64,000 nucleotides of DNA from Zingiber officinale. Taxonomy: Eukaryota > Streptophyta > Magnoliopsida > Zingiberales > Zingiberaceae. Below the pieces are notes generated by a model that was given only the letters and a program-made list of their open reading frames with translations, had not been told where the DNA came from and ran no database searches. The stretch covers positions 24,907,226 to 24,971,225 of the forward strand of contig NC_055990.1 in assembly GCF_018446385.1 (NCBI RefSeq). Direction: 5' to 3'. The position numbers were made by a program, and so were the translations under genes. Below, piece by piece: positions 11,091 through 21,179 of the stretch; the stretch's first letter is position 1; every line of letters begins with the position of its first letter.

Positions 11091-12423
11091 GAGTAGATTT
11101 TGTTGGAGAACCTAAGTTTTGATATTAAGATAGGGTTCAAAGTTAAGTCTTATTGTTGTACTAATAAGGTTAACTAAGTGTGCAGAAAAGTCTTAAGTGA
11201 TCTTAGACAAGGTGAAAGTTCTAGTTGAGGCTAGGCAAATAAGTTCTAGTGGACACTAGGCATGTGGAAAGTCCTAGTTGCAGCTAGGCAAGAAAGTCCT
11301 AGTTCATGAGATTGAGCCAAGTCTTGATAGATTGAGGACATCGAGCAAAAATCCTAGGGTTGAGGACACTAGGTAAAAGGCTTGGGGTCGCAGACACTAG
11401 GCGAAATACTAGACGGGTCGAGATTTGGATGTCTAGCGGAAAGTCCTGAAGTCTCAGATATTGAGCAAAAGTCTAACGGTCTAAAGGATCGGTTTGGCAA
11501 AGGTAAATTCTCCTAAGAGGAGTAGGTGAGGATGTGTTACCCGTAGAAGGAACAGTAGGCGTCGATTCAACTTAGAGTTTTAGTAAAACTCAAAGTCATG
11601 ACTGGATAGGCCGAAAACCGTCAAATATTACCCTACTTTATATATTATTGCTTGTTAGTCTAACCTTATGATGTAAGAAAGTAAAAGGATGAAAAAGAGG
11701 GCTCCAGGCGCCTGGACCTTATCCAGGCGCCCGAAGGTCTGAGTGTTGGAAGTTGCTGCAAGCGCCCAGAGAGGTTGATAAGGCACTTGGACAATGGCTG
11801 AGGTGGCACATGCTGATTGGCTAGGGCACGTCATAATCTAGGTGCCCAGAGGTGGATAAAATTTGTGGGATAAACTTTCAACAAGGTGCAGCCACGTCAG
11901 TATACTCCAGGAGCTCTAGGGTGTATCCAGATGCCCAGAGAGGGCTATAAAAGGAGGGTTCGGCCAACACCTTGGAGACATCCATTTGAACGACTTTCGC
12001 TCTTGCGTGCTGCTCTAGAAATGACTTAGCGGCGTTGTAACGCTGCTCTGATGACTGAAAGCCCAAATCTCCAAATCCTTAGTTATCGGTAATTTTTGCA
12101 TATTTACAGTTACATTGTAATTGAAATCTCTCTTGTAATATTTCAAATTATAGTTGATTGTCTAACGAAAGTTATCAACTATCACGAGTCATAGAGTAGA
12201 AGTCATCACAGGTTCCGAACAAAGTAAAAGAAAAGTGTCAGCGATTGTTGCTTTTACTTTCTATTTCCGTTGCTTATTATTACTCTTGATTATATTTCTA
12301 AAAACGTGAAAAGCCACGAGCGTTATGTTGGTGCAATATCCCTCAGGTCAAGGTTGACCTGGGTAACCAAGCTGAGTCTTGGTTTGGGTTTAGATGTTTG
12401 ACAATAAGATATTGATTGAAGAA

Positions 12424-13165
12424 GAGTCAAGTAGGTCAAGGTTGACTGGATACTTGACTGGGAAGTCCTAACTGGGATGTTAGGCAAAATGAAAGACCTT
12501 GTGAGTAGGTCAAGGTTGACTGGATACTTGCTAGGCAGTATGAAAGTCCTGGTGAGTGAAGCCAGGCAGAAGAAAAGTCCTTGTGAGTGAAGCCAGGCAG
12601 AAGAAAAGTCCTGGTGAGTGAAGCCAGGCAGAAGGAAGTCCTAGTGAGTGAAGCTAGGCAGATGGAAATCCTGGTGAGTGAAGCCAGGTGGAAGTCCTAG
12701 TGAGTGAAGCTAGGCAGATGGAAATCCTGGTGAGTGAAGCCAGGTGAAAGTCCTAGTGAGTGAAGCTAGGCAGATGGAAAATCTGAGTGAAGCCGGTGAA
12801 TGTCCTAGTGAGTGAAGCTAGCGGATGGAAAACCCTAGTGAGTGAAGCTAGGTGAAAATCCCGTGAGTGAAGCGTGAAAGTCCTAGTGAGTGAAGCTAGG
12901 CGATGGAAAACCCTAGTGAGTGAAGCTAGGTGAAAGTCCCGTGAGTCAGGCCAGGAAAATCCAGATGGATCAAGGATGATCGGACATCCGGTGCGGAAGT
13001 CCAAGTAGGTCAAAGGATTGACCGGATACTGGCATGAAAGAAAAGTCCAAGTAGGTCAAAGGATTGACCGGATACTGGCACAGAGAAAAGTCCAAGTGGG
13101 TCAAAAGGATTGACCGACACTTGGTAAGGGAGTCCTAGCAGGTCAAGGGAGTGACTAGATGCTAG
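12424..13165 (+). repeat. Tandem array of AGTCCTAGTGAGTGAAG-type units
   Basis: More than fifteen imperfect units of roughly 30-35 bp, typified by GTCCTAGTGAGTGAAGCTAG followed by GCAGATGGAAA. They are bracketed by longer units with 'aggtcaaggttgactgg'. Units differ by small deletions, as in an array that expands and shrinks. Confidence 0.9.
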
Positions 13166-13229
13166 GCATGACATACCAACAGTCAAGGTTGACCGGATGT
13201 TGGTTTGGGAGGTTTGGGACTTGGTTTTG

Positions 13230-13490
13230 GACAAAATCGCCGGATCGATCGCTGGATCGATCCAGCTCGGATCGATCGCGATCGATCCGCACTGCCCCAA
13301 ATCAGAGCTCGGATCGATCCGTGATCGATTCAGAGGTCCCAATCGATCGCGGATCGATTGGTATGGGCAAACCAAGTGCCGGATCGATCCGTGGATCGAT
13401 CCAGCGCTTTCGGCGATAAGCGCTGGATCGATCCGTGATCGATCCAAAGCCTCCCGATCGATTGGGAACATTCGATCGATCGGGATCCGA
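13230..13490. repeat. Cluster of ATCGAT-centred palindromes in pairs
   Basis: At least seven pairs of 8-10-bp palindromes (GGATCGATCC, CGATCGATCG and variants), most pairs separated by only a few bases. They lie upstream of a TATA-like 'ctatacagtg' near 13500, inside the inner solo LTR. In this position they could be U3 regulatory repeats. Confidence 0.85.
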
Positions 13491-14030
13491 CCGAACCTGC
13501 TATACAGTGTGATGGCTGCGGCATCGCTTCTCCGATTCACTCTAGATTACTCGCCAGCCCTCCACGCCTCTAAAAGATCAGATCGCCAGTTCTTGAAGGA
13601 TCTTGGAAGCTTTCCAAGTCAAGAGGCGGATCAAAGGCAAGAAGAGAAGCTAGGGTTAGGGTTTTCTGTACTCATTGTAAGCTTTGCGCTTGTATCTTGT
13701 TTCCCTTTCCTTTCTTCTTGTACTGAGAGTCTTGTAGGGCTTCTCCGCCCTCGGTAGTTACCGAAAAGGAGTGTTTTCATAGTGGAGGGTGCGTGCGTGG
13801 TGTGGATCCTTGGACTAGTCACCTCTTGTGAGGTGGATACCAAGTAAACCAACCGTGTTAGCGTTGTTGTATTTGTTTCTGTATTTTCCGCTGCATATTC
13901 TTGAAGAAACGAGCAACGCCGAGCAATGAGCGAACGCGACGAGCTATTCCCCCCCCCCCCCCCTCTAGCTACTTTTGGTCCTAACACGTTATTCACTCCT
14001 CTCTTCTAGCGCTTTTGATCCAACAGATCT

Positions 14031-14203
14031 TCTTTAATCTCGTGTGTCTCTAGAGCTCATAGTCTTCCTTGAAATCGTAGAGTTCCATCCGCATCATGAG
14101 AAAAATCTATCTTCAGGTTTGAATCTAATTTACTACATAAAAGTTTGAGGTATTGGTTATTAACTCGTGTTTCCTTGATCCGCTCGACTAGAAGTGACTA
14201 AGC
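14031..14203 (-). other. Short bridge of the interrupted minus-strand gypsy element
   Basis: Sequence between the outer solo LTR and the next solo LTR. By position it should be the spacer between RNase H and integrase of the minus-strand gypsy pol. It is too decayed to align by eye. Confidence 0.35.
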
Positions 14204-14208
14204 AATCA

Positions 14209-16168
14209 TGTTAGGTTTTTCGGGCCGTGAAAACCACTTTTTCGCGTAGCGGAAACCTCGAAATTCCCTAGCCAACGGATCCGTGAGAAGAGTATAGAAC
14301 AAAAATTTTACATGTACGAGTTTACTAACTAGATCTACTCTTAGATCTATATGTTTAGAAAATTACCCTTGATGAGTGCCCTTTTCGAATCCCGCTCATC
14401 CAAGGAAGTGTTGGATCTCAAGATTGTCAACGTAGACAATCCTCTAGAAGTATCCACACGAACAAGATGTGTTCTCTAACACACAAGGATGGAGAAGAGA
14501 ACACCACAAGTGTGCTAGCACTTCTTGATGCTCTCGGATGGGATTGGAAGAAGAAGAAAGGAAAAGAAGAGAACACACTCCTCTAAAAATCTCTATGTGA
14601 CTTTCACTAACCTTTCTTCTTGGATTAGACTCACTCTCCTTTCTTCTCCCTTGCTTGAAACCCACGACCAAGAGAAGAGAAGGAGCAAAAAGAGAGCTTG
14701 AGGAAGAAGATGATGTAAATGTGAGTGAATGAAAAATTCATTCTCATTCAAAACCAAAAAGGTAACCCCCATTCTTATTAAATGTGGCGATTAAAGAGAA
14801 TAAATTTGTAACCCCCATGAGGTGGCACACTTTGATGATGTGACACATCATCATTAGTCCTCCTAATGCCAAATCACTAATGATGTGGCAAATAGTCAAG
14901 TCAAACTTGACTCTTCCTCTTCCTCTCAAGTCAAGTCAAACTTGACTTAATCTCTCTCATGGTTGATCTAATCCAACCATTTAATTCAAGCCAATTTAAT
15001 ATAATGAATCTAATTCATTTAACTAAATTGATTCAATGAGTCATAATCTAAATTAGACTCATTGAACACATGAATCAACTTGAGTCCAACTCAATTAGCC
15101 CAATTAGGATTACTCTTAATCCAATTTGATTCATCACATGAATCTAATCCTCTTGGTTCATCATATGAACCTAATCTCCATCCACTTGTTCTTTGTGTGT
15201 GACCCAATAGGTTCTTGTAACGTTGGCAATGCCCCTAAACCCATTTAGGGCCATAAGTAATGAGCGGTATCTATCAATACATCATTACTACCCAAGTTAC
15301 AAGAATGTTGAGATCCAACATCACCTTGTGACTACTAATTGTGACTCCTCACAATATATGACAAGTGTCCTTCTATCCTAAACATCTAGATTGATCAATG
15401 TGAGGCATAGACCATGTCATCCTCTGATCAATCTAAATCTTGAACTCCAAGTAGACTCACTAAATCAAATGAGCTCAATATCTTATATTGACTCATTTGG
15501 GCATGGCCATGCACTTCGTGGTCTCACTCTATCAAGAATATCGATGTCTCTCCCGTCATATAGGAGGGATAGATCCCATCTACATCACTCACATCCCTCC
15601 GCATAATTTGTTACATACCCAGTAATCGCCTTTATAGTCCACCCAGTTACGGGTGACGTTTGACGAAACCAAAGTACATAACTCCTTATGTAGAGAACCA
15701 TGGTGACTTCAGGTCTAAGGACTAGTAGTTATACTAATAGACACATGAGAAAGTATATGATACTCATATAACGATCCATGATAATTTCTCATGGCGGGTC
15801 ATTCAGTATATATTCTCTAATGCATACCCATGTGTCAACTTGATATCTCTATATCCATGACTTGTGAGATCAAGTCATTGAGTTGACCTACATGCTAGTC
15901 TTATTGCATTAACATTGTCCCTGAATGTTAATACTCGATTAGGAATGATTAAAAGTAGTGTTCCCTATATCATCTCACTATCGATTCAACCAATCGATTG
16001 ATATAGGTAAGAACCTTCTACTCAAGGACGTTATTATACTTAGTTTATTTGGCACCAATACAAGTAAGTATAATAACCAAAAACCAAATGCCTTTAAATA
16101 TATAGAATATGATATAACAAGTCCATAATACAATCATCAAATGATTGACTCTAGGGCTCTAGCTAACA
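14209..16168 (-). mobile_element. Solo LTR (2.0 kb), probably Copia, with 5-bp target duplication
   Basis: It runs from TGTTAGGTTTTTCGGG to GCTAACA and is flanked by AATCA on both sides (14204-14208 and 16169-16173). No coding region is present. Its text is similar in style and order to the LTR at 61744 to about 63600 (a 'gcgtagcggaaa' motif near the left end). Minus orientation is inferred from that similarity and is uncertain. Confidence 0.8.
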
Positions 16169-16173
16169 AATCA

Positions 16174-17190
16174 TAGATACAAGTATTCCCTATTGTGTTT
16201 ATCCCTCCTCTATTAGATCCATTTTAGAAATTTGTTTGACCAATTCCATAACAACCACCATAGCTATCCATTACTCTTTGAGATTTACTACTTAATGCAT
16301 CTGATATCACATTAGCCTTTTTAGATGATAATTGATGGCACTGTCATAGTCCTTCAAAAAATTCATCCATCTCCTCTAGCTAATGTTTATTCCTTCTACA
16401 TGAATAAATACTTAAGGCTTTTATGGTCCATGTAAATCTCAAAAGTAATCACATACATATAATGTCTTCATATTTTAAGAGCAAAGATAATAGCTACTAA
16501 TTTAAGTCATGGGCGGGCTAACTCTTCTCGTGGTCTTTCAATTAGCATGACGCATAGCATACCACTCGATCAAACTACATCAGTATTGAATCCAATCCTT
16601 AAAAATACACATCCATATAGAGGACAAAGCCATCTTTACCAGAAGGAATCACCAAAATTGAAGTAAATATTATTTTTGTTCAAGCTCCTAGAAGATTGAT
16701 TCACAAGCCTCTATCTATGAAAACTTCACTTCTTTCTTAGTTAGTTGAGTCAAAGGTGTCGCGAGACTAGAAAAACTTTTCACAAATCTTTGGTGATAAC
16801 CAGCCAATCCAAGAAAACTATGAACTTCATGCACCATCTTAGATGGTAATAGCTTCAACTTTCTGAAGATCTACGAAAATGTCTATGTTAGAAATCATAT
16901 ATTCGATAAATCCCATAGATGATAGCCAAAATACACATTTGTTGAATTTTGCATATAAGCCCTCCCTCTATAGGATTTCTAAAACTATATCATGATGTTT
17001 TTATGCTCCTCCTTTGATCTTGAGAATATCATAATATCATCTATATAAATGATTACAAACCGGTTCAAATAATCTAGAAACATTTGATTCATTAAATCCA
17101 TGAAGGTGGTCGAAGCATTTGTGAGCTCAAATGACATCACCAAAAACTCATAATGTTTGTATCATGTGTGGAATATCATCATTGCACGTC
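16174..17190 (-). pseudogene. Ty3/gypsy reverse transcriptase and RNase H remnant
   Basis: The minus-strand translation shows RT pieces [20 protein letters not shown] and [15 protein letters not shown] (catalytic xxDD as YIDD). Next comes the connection region VHEVHSFLGLAGYHQRF and the RNase H end KANVISDALSSK. Several stops and frameshifts are present. The domain order is that of a Ty3/gypsy pol (RT, RNase H, integrase). The upstream half of the RT lies at 22182-22420, on the other side of the gag-only retrotransposon that inserted into the RT domain. Confidence 0.8.
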
Positions 17191-17195
17191 TACAT

Positions 17196-18226
17196 TGTTG
17201 GAGCAATCCCAATGGTCCGTGGGACCATGTGTTTTGGTGTTTGGGCAAAGGGTTTAAGTTAGGTTTATCCTTGTTATTTGATATGTGTACTTGAGTTGTG
17301 CAGGACTGCAGGTGACACATGTGACTCAGGTTGACGGCTTCGGGTCCGGTGAAGGATGGAGCATCCGAGGGACCGTGGATAAGGCAGCAAGGACAAGGGC
17401 CGAGGGAAGCGACTTCGAGGCATACGCGAAAGATGACATTGGGGACGAGCCGCGGGCTTGGATGCATCCGAGGGACGAGAGCCAAAGGAAGTAGGCTTGA
17501 AGGCAAGAGGTCAAGGCTGCAAAGAAGAGTCAAATGAGTCGTGAGGGTACGAGCGCATGAGAGATTGTACTCGGAGTAAAATCTTAGTTTTAGGGTTTTA
17601 CTGTAGCGGCACTATAGCAGTTACTGCAGCGTACTGTAGCAGTTACTGTAGCGTACTGTAGCAGTCGACTGGTGTATGGACCAGTCGACTGATGCACTGT
17701 AGCAGAGAGCCGTTGAGATAGCCGTTGGGCTGGCACCAGTTGACTGGTGCCGATACCAGTCGACTGGTAACGGGCAAATCAGGTTTTGATTTGTTCCAAG
17801 CTCTATAAGAAGGAGCTTGTTATGGCCGGCCAAGACGACGAAATTAGACTTGGTTAAAGCCTAATTAGTAGTCACCAAAGTGCTCAAGGTTCCCTTGTGT
17901 CCAAGTGTTGTTGGTGAGTGTTGTGGTGAGGTTTCTCCACCCACAAGGAGGTTGAGCTAGCCGGAGTTTGCCGGGGACTAATCCACCGACGGATTGAGGG
18001 ATCGTCCACCTTACGGACACGCCGTGGAGTAGGAGCTTTATCTCCGAACCACGTAAATGAATGTGTTAGCGGTTTGCTTTCTTGTTCTTGTATTTGCATT
18101 TAGTTTTCGTATTTGTGTTTGTATTATTTGTATTCCACTGCGCAACTAACAAATACGTAGAAAGCGAGCGATTTGGGGGCGCCGTCTATCCAACCCCCCT
18201 TCAAGCCGGCCACCGATCCTCCAACA
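17196..18226 (+). repeat. 5' LTR of the gag-only retrotransposon
   Basis: It starts TGTTGGAGCAATCCC and ends CGATCCTCCAACA. U3 holds a CTGTAGC-type short array (17599-17665), then GTCGAC-centred palindromes (17665-17770), then a TATA box CTATAAGAAGG near 17803. Transcription should therefore start around 17830. The CTGTAGC array is longer by 34 bp than in the 3' LTR. Confidence 0.92.
17803..17810 (+). promoter_or_regulatory. TATA box of the 5' LTR
   Basis: CTATAAGA sits directly downstream of the palindrome block and about 420 nt before the LTR end. The same box occurs in the 3' LTR at about 21753. Promoter use is inferred from position. Confidence 0.55.
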
Positions 18227-18228
18227 AG

Positions 18229-18240
18229 TGGTATCAGAGC
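18229..18240 (+). other. Primer-binding site (initiator-Met tRNA)
   Basis: A perfect TGGTATCAGAGC lies two bases after the 5' LTR end. This is the standard plant site where the 3' end of initiator tRNA-Met primes minus-strand DNA synthesis. Confidence 0.93.
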
Positions 18241-18281
18241 GAGGACGCTCTCCGTTGGACTAACCGCCAAGGAAGCACAAG

Positions 18282-19904
18282 ATGGCCGGGTTTATTGTCC
18301 CTCCAAAATTTGAAGGAGGAAGCCTTGGGGACATCACGTATTGGATGATGAGGATGGAGGTTTTCTTCAACACGGATTGGGACACCATGATAGTGGTCAA
18401 AGAATCATTTGAAGTCCCGAAAGACAAGAAAGGAAAAAGACTCCAACCACGACGTTGGATGGAAGAGCAAACCACACGATCGGAGGCAAATTCAAAGGTA
18501 ATATCTATATTGATTGATATTTTGCCTAATCATGTGATAAATGGTGTAGGTGAGTATAAGAACGCCCATGAGTTGTGGAGCAAGGTGAAGATGGTTCTAC
18601 AAGAAGAGTCTAAACCTACACAAGAGGAAGAAGAACCCATTGAGATGGGTCTAGTTGCTCAAGTTGAAGAGGAGCAAACGGAAGTTGAGCCATGCTCAAC
18701 ATCCGAGGAGGAGAAGGAAGATGAGACATCATCTACATCCACAAGGGTTGAAGAAAAGTCCAAGACAAGTGAAGCGGAGGAAGAAGAGATCTTGGAGGTC
18801 AACCTAGTGACCACCTCCACCGAAGCAAAGTCAAAGGACCACATCATTTGCTTCGGTTGCAATGAGAAGGGACACTACAAGAGTAGGTGTCCATTGGGTA
18901 AGAAGAAGGTAACTCCTAAACCCAATCAAGTTATTTTGAATACTAACATGGGTTGTAGGAATGAAGAAGCCCAAAGGAGGAGAATGTGCATTACATGCTT
19001 CACGTGTGGGGAGAAGGAACACTACCACACCAAATGCCCCAAGAAGAGAGAAATCAAGAAGCTTGCATATTTAAAGAAATGGGAGAAGAAGAAGAGGAGC
19101 TTGAGTCAAGGGGGAGCTTCAAGGGTAAGGGAGGTATACCCTAATTTGAAGTGTAATTCAAATTCAAATTCTTATGTTCCCATGCATGCTAGGAGAAATA
19201 ATGATTATCATTATATAGCAATGAAAAATTTTGGATTTAGATATAATGATAGGAGTAGGGTAAATGTGGATCATAGCCCTAGGAAATCTATGCATGATAA
19301 ATTTAGAAATGGTAGACCTAAGGAGACCCAAGGCATTAATCCCAAGAAGGGGAGACATATGCCTAGAAAGGGTAGGTCTAGGAATGTCCATGGTGGACAT
19401 GTTGACTCTAGGTTTAGGAACCTAGAAAGGGAGAATCAAGCTTTGAAGGCAAAACTTGATGGTTTAGAGAAATTCCTTAAAAGATTCACTATTGGATCTA
19501 AGGGATTAAGTATGGTGTTGGGGAGTCAAAAACCCAACAATGATAGATCGGGTTTGGGATACCGATCTAGTGTCTCTAAGGTTAAAAGAAGAACATGTGC
19601 TAAGGTGGCACATGATAATGGCAAGGGAGAGTCCTCCAAAGCTAAGGGAAAGTCTTATGCTAGGGTTGCATATGACTATAGCAAGGAGAAGCCAATAAAT
19701 GGTAAGGGAAAGTCATTTAATGGTAAGAAGAAATTAACCAAGGACAAGGTGTCCAAGGTTAAGAAAGTTACGTTTGTAGGCCAAGTGTCACCGGGGGTGG
19801 ACCGATGTGGCCTAGCCATTGTGGATGAGTCACATAGGGATGTGACTAAGGCTAAGAGCTCTAGGGGGAGCTCTAAGAGTCAATTTGGGACCCATGGCCA
19901 ATAG
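18282..19904 (+). CDS. Gag polyprotein of the gag-only retrotransposon, intact
   Basis: An unbroken 540-codon frame; the ATG lies 41 nt after the primer site. Residues 1-110 resemble the Copia-type gag head (PPKFEGGSLGDITYWMMRME, then a helical region ending KNAHELWSKVKMVLQEE). Residues 112-180 are very acidic (Glu-rich). Two CCHC zinc knuckles follow, CFGCNEKGHYKSRCP (about residue 189) and CFTCGEKEHYHTKCP (about residue 239). The C-terminal half is basic and Lys/Arg/Ser-rich, with a short coiled coil (RFRNLERENQALKAKLDGLE). Gag normally packages the RNA into particles, and the knuckles bind nucleic acid. No protease or pol follows. The loss of pol with gag kept open suggests selection or recent mobility. 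Copia assignment is by motif memory only. Confidence 0.88.
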   Translation: MAGFIVPPKFEGGSLGDITYWMMRMEVFFNTDWDTMIVVKESFEVPKDKKGKRLQPRRWMEEQTTRSEANSKVISILIDILPNHVINGVGEYKNAHELWSKVKMVLQEESKPTQEEEEPIEMGLVAQVEEEQTEVEPCSTSEEEKEDETSSTSTRVEEKSKTSEAEEEEILEVNLVTTSTEAKSKDHIICFGCNEKGHYKSRCPLGKKKVTPKPNQVILNTNMGCRNEEAQRRRMCITCFTCGEKEHYHTKCPKKREIKKLAYLKKWEKKKRSLSQGGASRVREVYPNLKCNSNSNSYVPMHARRNNDYHYIAMKNFGFRYNDRSRVNVDHSPRKSMHDKFRNGRPKETQGINPKKGRHMPRKGRSRNVHGGHVDSRFRNLERENQALKAKLDGLEKFLKRFTIGSKGLSMVLGSQKPNNDRSGLGYRSSVSKVKRRTCAKVAHDNGKGESSKAKGKSYARVAYDYSKEKPINGKGKSFNGKKKLTKDKVSKVKKVTFVGQVSPGVDRCGLAIVDESHRDVTKAKSSRGSSKSQFGTHGQ

Positions 19905-21165
19905 ATCTCAGGTGGGTACTACTTGGGAGTCTAGAGGAGCTATGGAGTGTGCCAAAAGGTTTGGAGATGGATTTGAGTCTCAAACCTAGGGATTTGGCAC
20001 ACATGGTTTGTGTTTCATGCAAGAAATATGACATTTGGGGTCATATAGCATGATAATTGGTTTTGGATGTATAGATGTCATATAAACCAATGCTAGGGAT
20101 GCATTGTGGGTTGGTATGGGCAAATACATCAAAAGGAAGCCAAAACTAGGACTTTAGGTCAAGGTTCAATTGAATCATTTAGTTAGTTTTGGATTTTGTG
20201 TCAATCTTAGGATTGGTAATAGATACATTTTGTAATGTATTTTTCCCAAGTAGTCAAGGGTACAATAGACCTCTCCACAAAATTTGGGAATTTTTGGAGG
20301 TCTAGGGAATTTCTGGTGCATTTCTGAAGTTGGCCTGAAAAGATTGATTTTCTCAGAAATAGGGTACCAGTCGACTGGTACAGATACCAGTCGACTGGTA
20401 ACAATGTTTTTGAGCACAGAATGGTTCTGTAAGCTCATTTTGACGAGGGCAGTCGACTGGTACCGACACCAGTCGACTGGTAACAGTAGATTTCGACCAC
20501 AGAATGCTTCTGTAAGGTTTTGTCGAAGGGGGCAGTCGACTGGCACTTGGGGCAGTCGACTGATACCATCTTGAAAGTGTTTTTCAGCACTGGTTTGTGA
20601 CCATGTCAACTCACTTAGATGTATGGGATCCAAGGGGGATTAATACATGAGTTTAGGGTCAGTTTGGATGAGAAATTTTCAACAATTGGGATATTGTTGG
20701 AGAACTTTTTGGATGTTAGGCAAAGGGGGAGAATTAAGGTTTAGTTGGGAAAACCTTTAGTACCTTTGCGTAAGGGGAGCCTTAGGATAGGTTCTTAAAA
20801 AGCCGGTTGTAAAAATCCTAGCTCATTGGGGAGCATAGGTGTAGAGGGAGCCTTGGGATAGGTTCCAATACATGATACATTCATTCGGCAGTTGCCAAGT
20901 GTGTAGCCTTGGCAACGTAAGTCCATTCGGCGGTTGCCAAGTGTGTAGCCTTGGCAACGTAAGTCCATTCGGCATTATAAGTCCAAGTGTGTAGCCTTGG
21001 CATCGTAAGTCCATTCGGCATTATAAGTCCAAGTGTGTAGCCTTGGCATCGTAAGTTTATTCGGCGGAGTAAGTCCAAGTGTGTAGCCTTGACATCATAA
21101 GTCCATTGTATTAGCATGTTTATTTGCTATTTGTTTTCCCTAACTTAAACGTATTGCCAAACACC
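19905..21165 (+). other. Non-coding tail between gag and polypurine tract
   Basis: About 1.26 kb where pol would be expected. It holds three pairs of GTCGAC-centred palindromes (about 20365-20570, the same motif as in the LTR) and a five-copy hairpin repeat (20880-21107). Nothing resembling RT or integrase was found on either strand. Confidence 0.85.
20880..21107 (+). repeat. Five tandem repeats that can fold as hairpins
   Basis: The units of about 42-50 bp all share AAGTGTGTAGCCTTGGCA and CATTCGGC. In the first two units GTTGCCAAG and CTTGGCAAC form a perfect 9-bp stem; in the later units the stem shrinks to CCAAG/CTTGG. They lie about 60 bp upstream of the polypurine tract. Confidence 0.88.
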
Positions 21166-21178
21166 AAAAAGGGGGAGA
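21166..21178 (+). other. Polypurine tract
   Basis: AAAAAGGGGGAGA lies just ahead of the 3' LTR start at 21180. This is the usual primer for plus-strand DNA synthesis. Confidence 0.9.
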
Positions 21179-21179
21179 T

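Larger units (their letters stand above)
12326..13986 (+). mobile_element. Solo Copia-type LTR (inner) nested in the outer LTR
   Basis: It runs from TGTTGGTGCAATATCC to GGTCCTAACA and is flanked by perfect 5-bp duplications CGTTA (12321-12325 and 13987-13991). With the insert removed, the outer LTR reads on smoothly from 'gagcgtta' to 'ttcactcctc'. The LTR holds the tandem array 12424-13165, the palindrome cluster 13230-13490 and a C run near 13950. Overlapping long open frames on both strands of the palindrome cluster are by-products of the repeats. Confidence 0.88.
11101..14025 (+). mobile_element. Solo Copia-type LTR (outer), split by a second LTR
   Basis: It starts TGTTGGAGAACC at 11101 and ends GATCCAACA at 14025. 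Flanks are GATTT (11096-11100) and GATCT (14026-14030), a 5-bp target duplication with one mismatch. Within it are an AGTCCTAG-type array (about 11205-11480), a perfect palindrome CCAGGCGCCTGG (11704-11715) with a second partial copy at 11723, and a TATA box (CTATAAAAGG, about 11944). It is interrupted at 12326-13986. It sits in the minus-strand gypsy pol between integrase and RNase H. Confidence 0.7.

Noticed and set aside
13010..13757. Overlapping open frames of 176 and 186 codons on opposite strands
   Set aside because: They arise from the self-complementary ATCGAT palindrome cluster inside a solo LTR; Asp/Arg/Ser/Ile periodicity, no domain.
13949..13963. C homopolymer run (also at about 45418)
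   Set aside because: Likely a simple run with possible sequencing-length error; noted but no biological claim made.
17162..17540. Matching open frames on both strands repeated at 21140-21740
   Set aside because: They are parts of the two LTRs of the same retrotransposon, not genes.
20880..21107. Regular repeats resembling a CRISPR array
   Set aside because: Plant nuclear DNA, no unique equal-length spacers, located inside a retrotransposon with a polypurine tract next to it.
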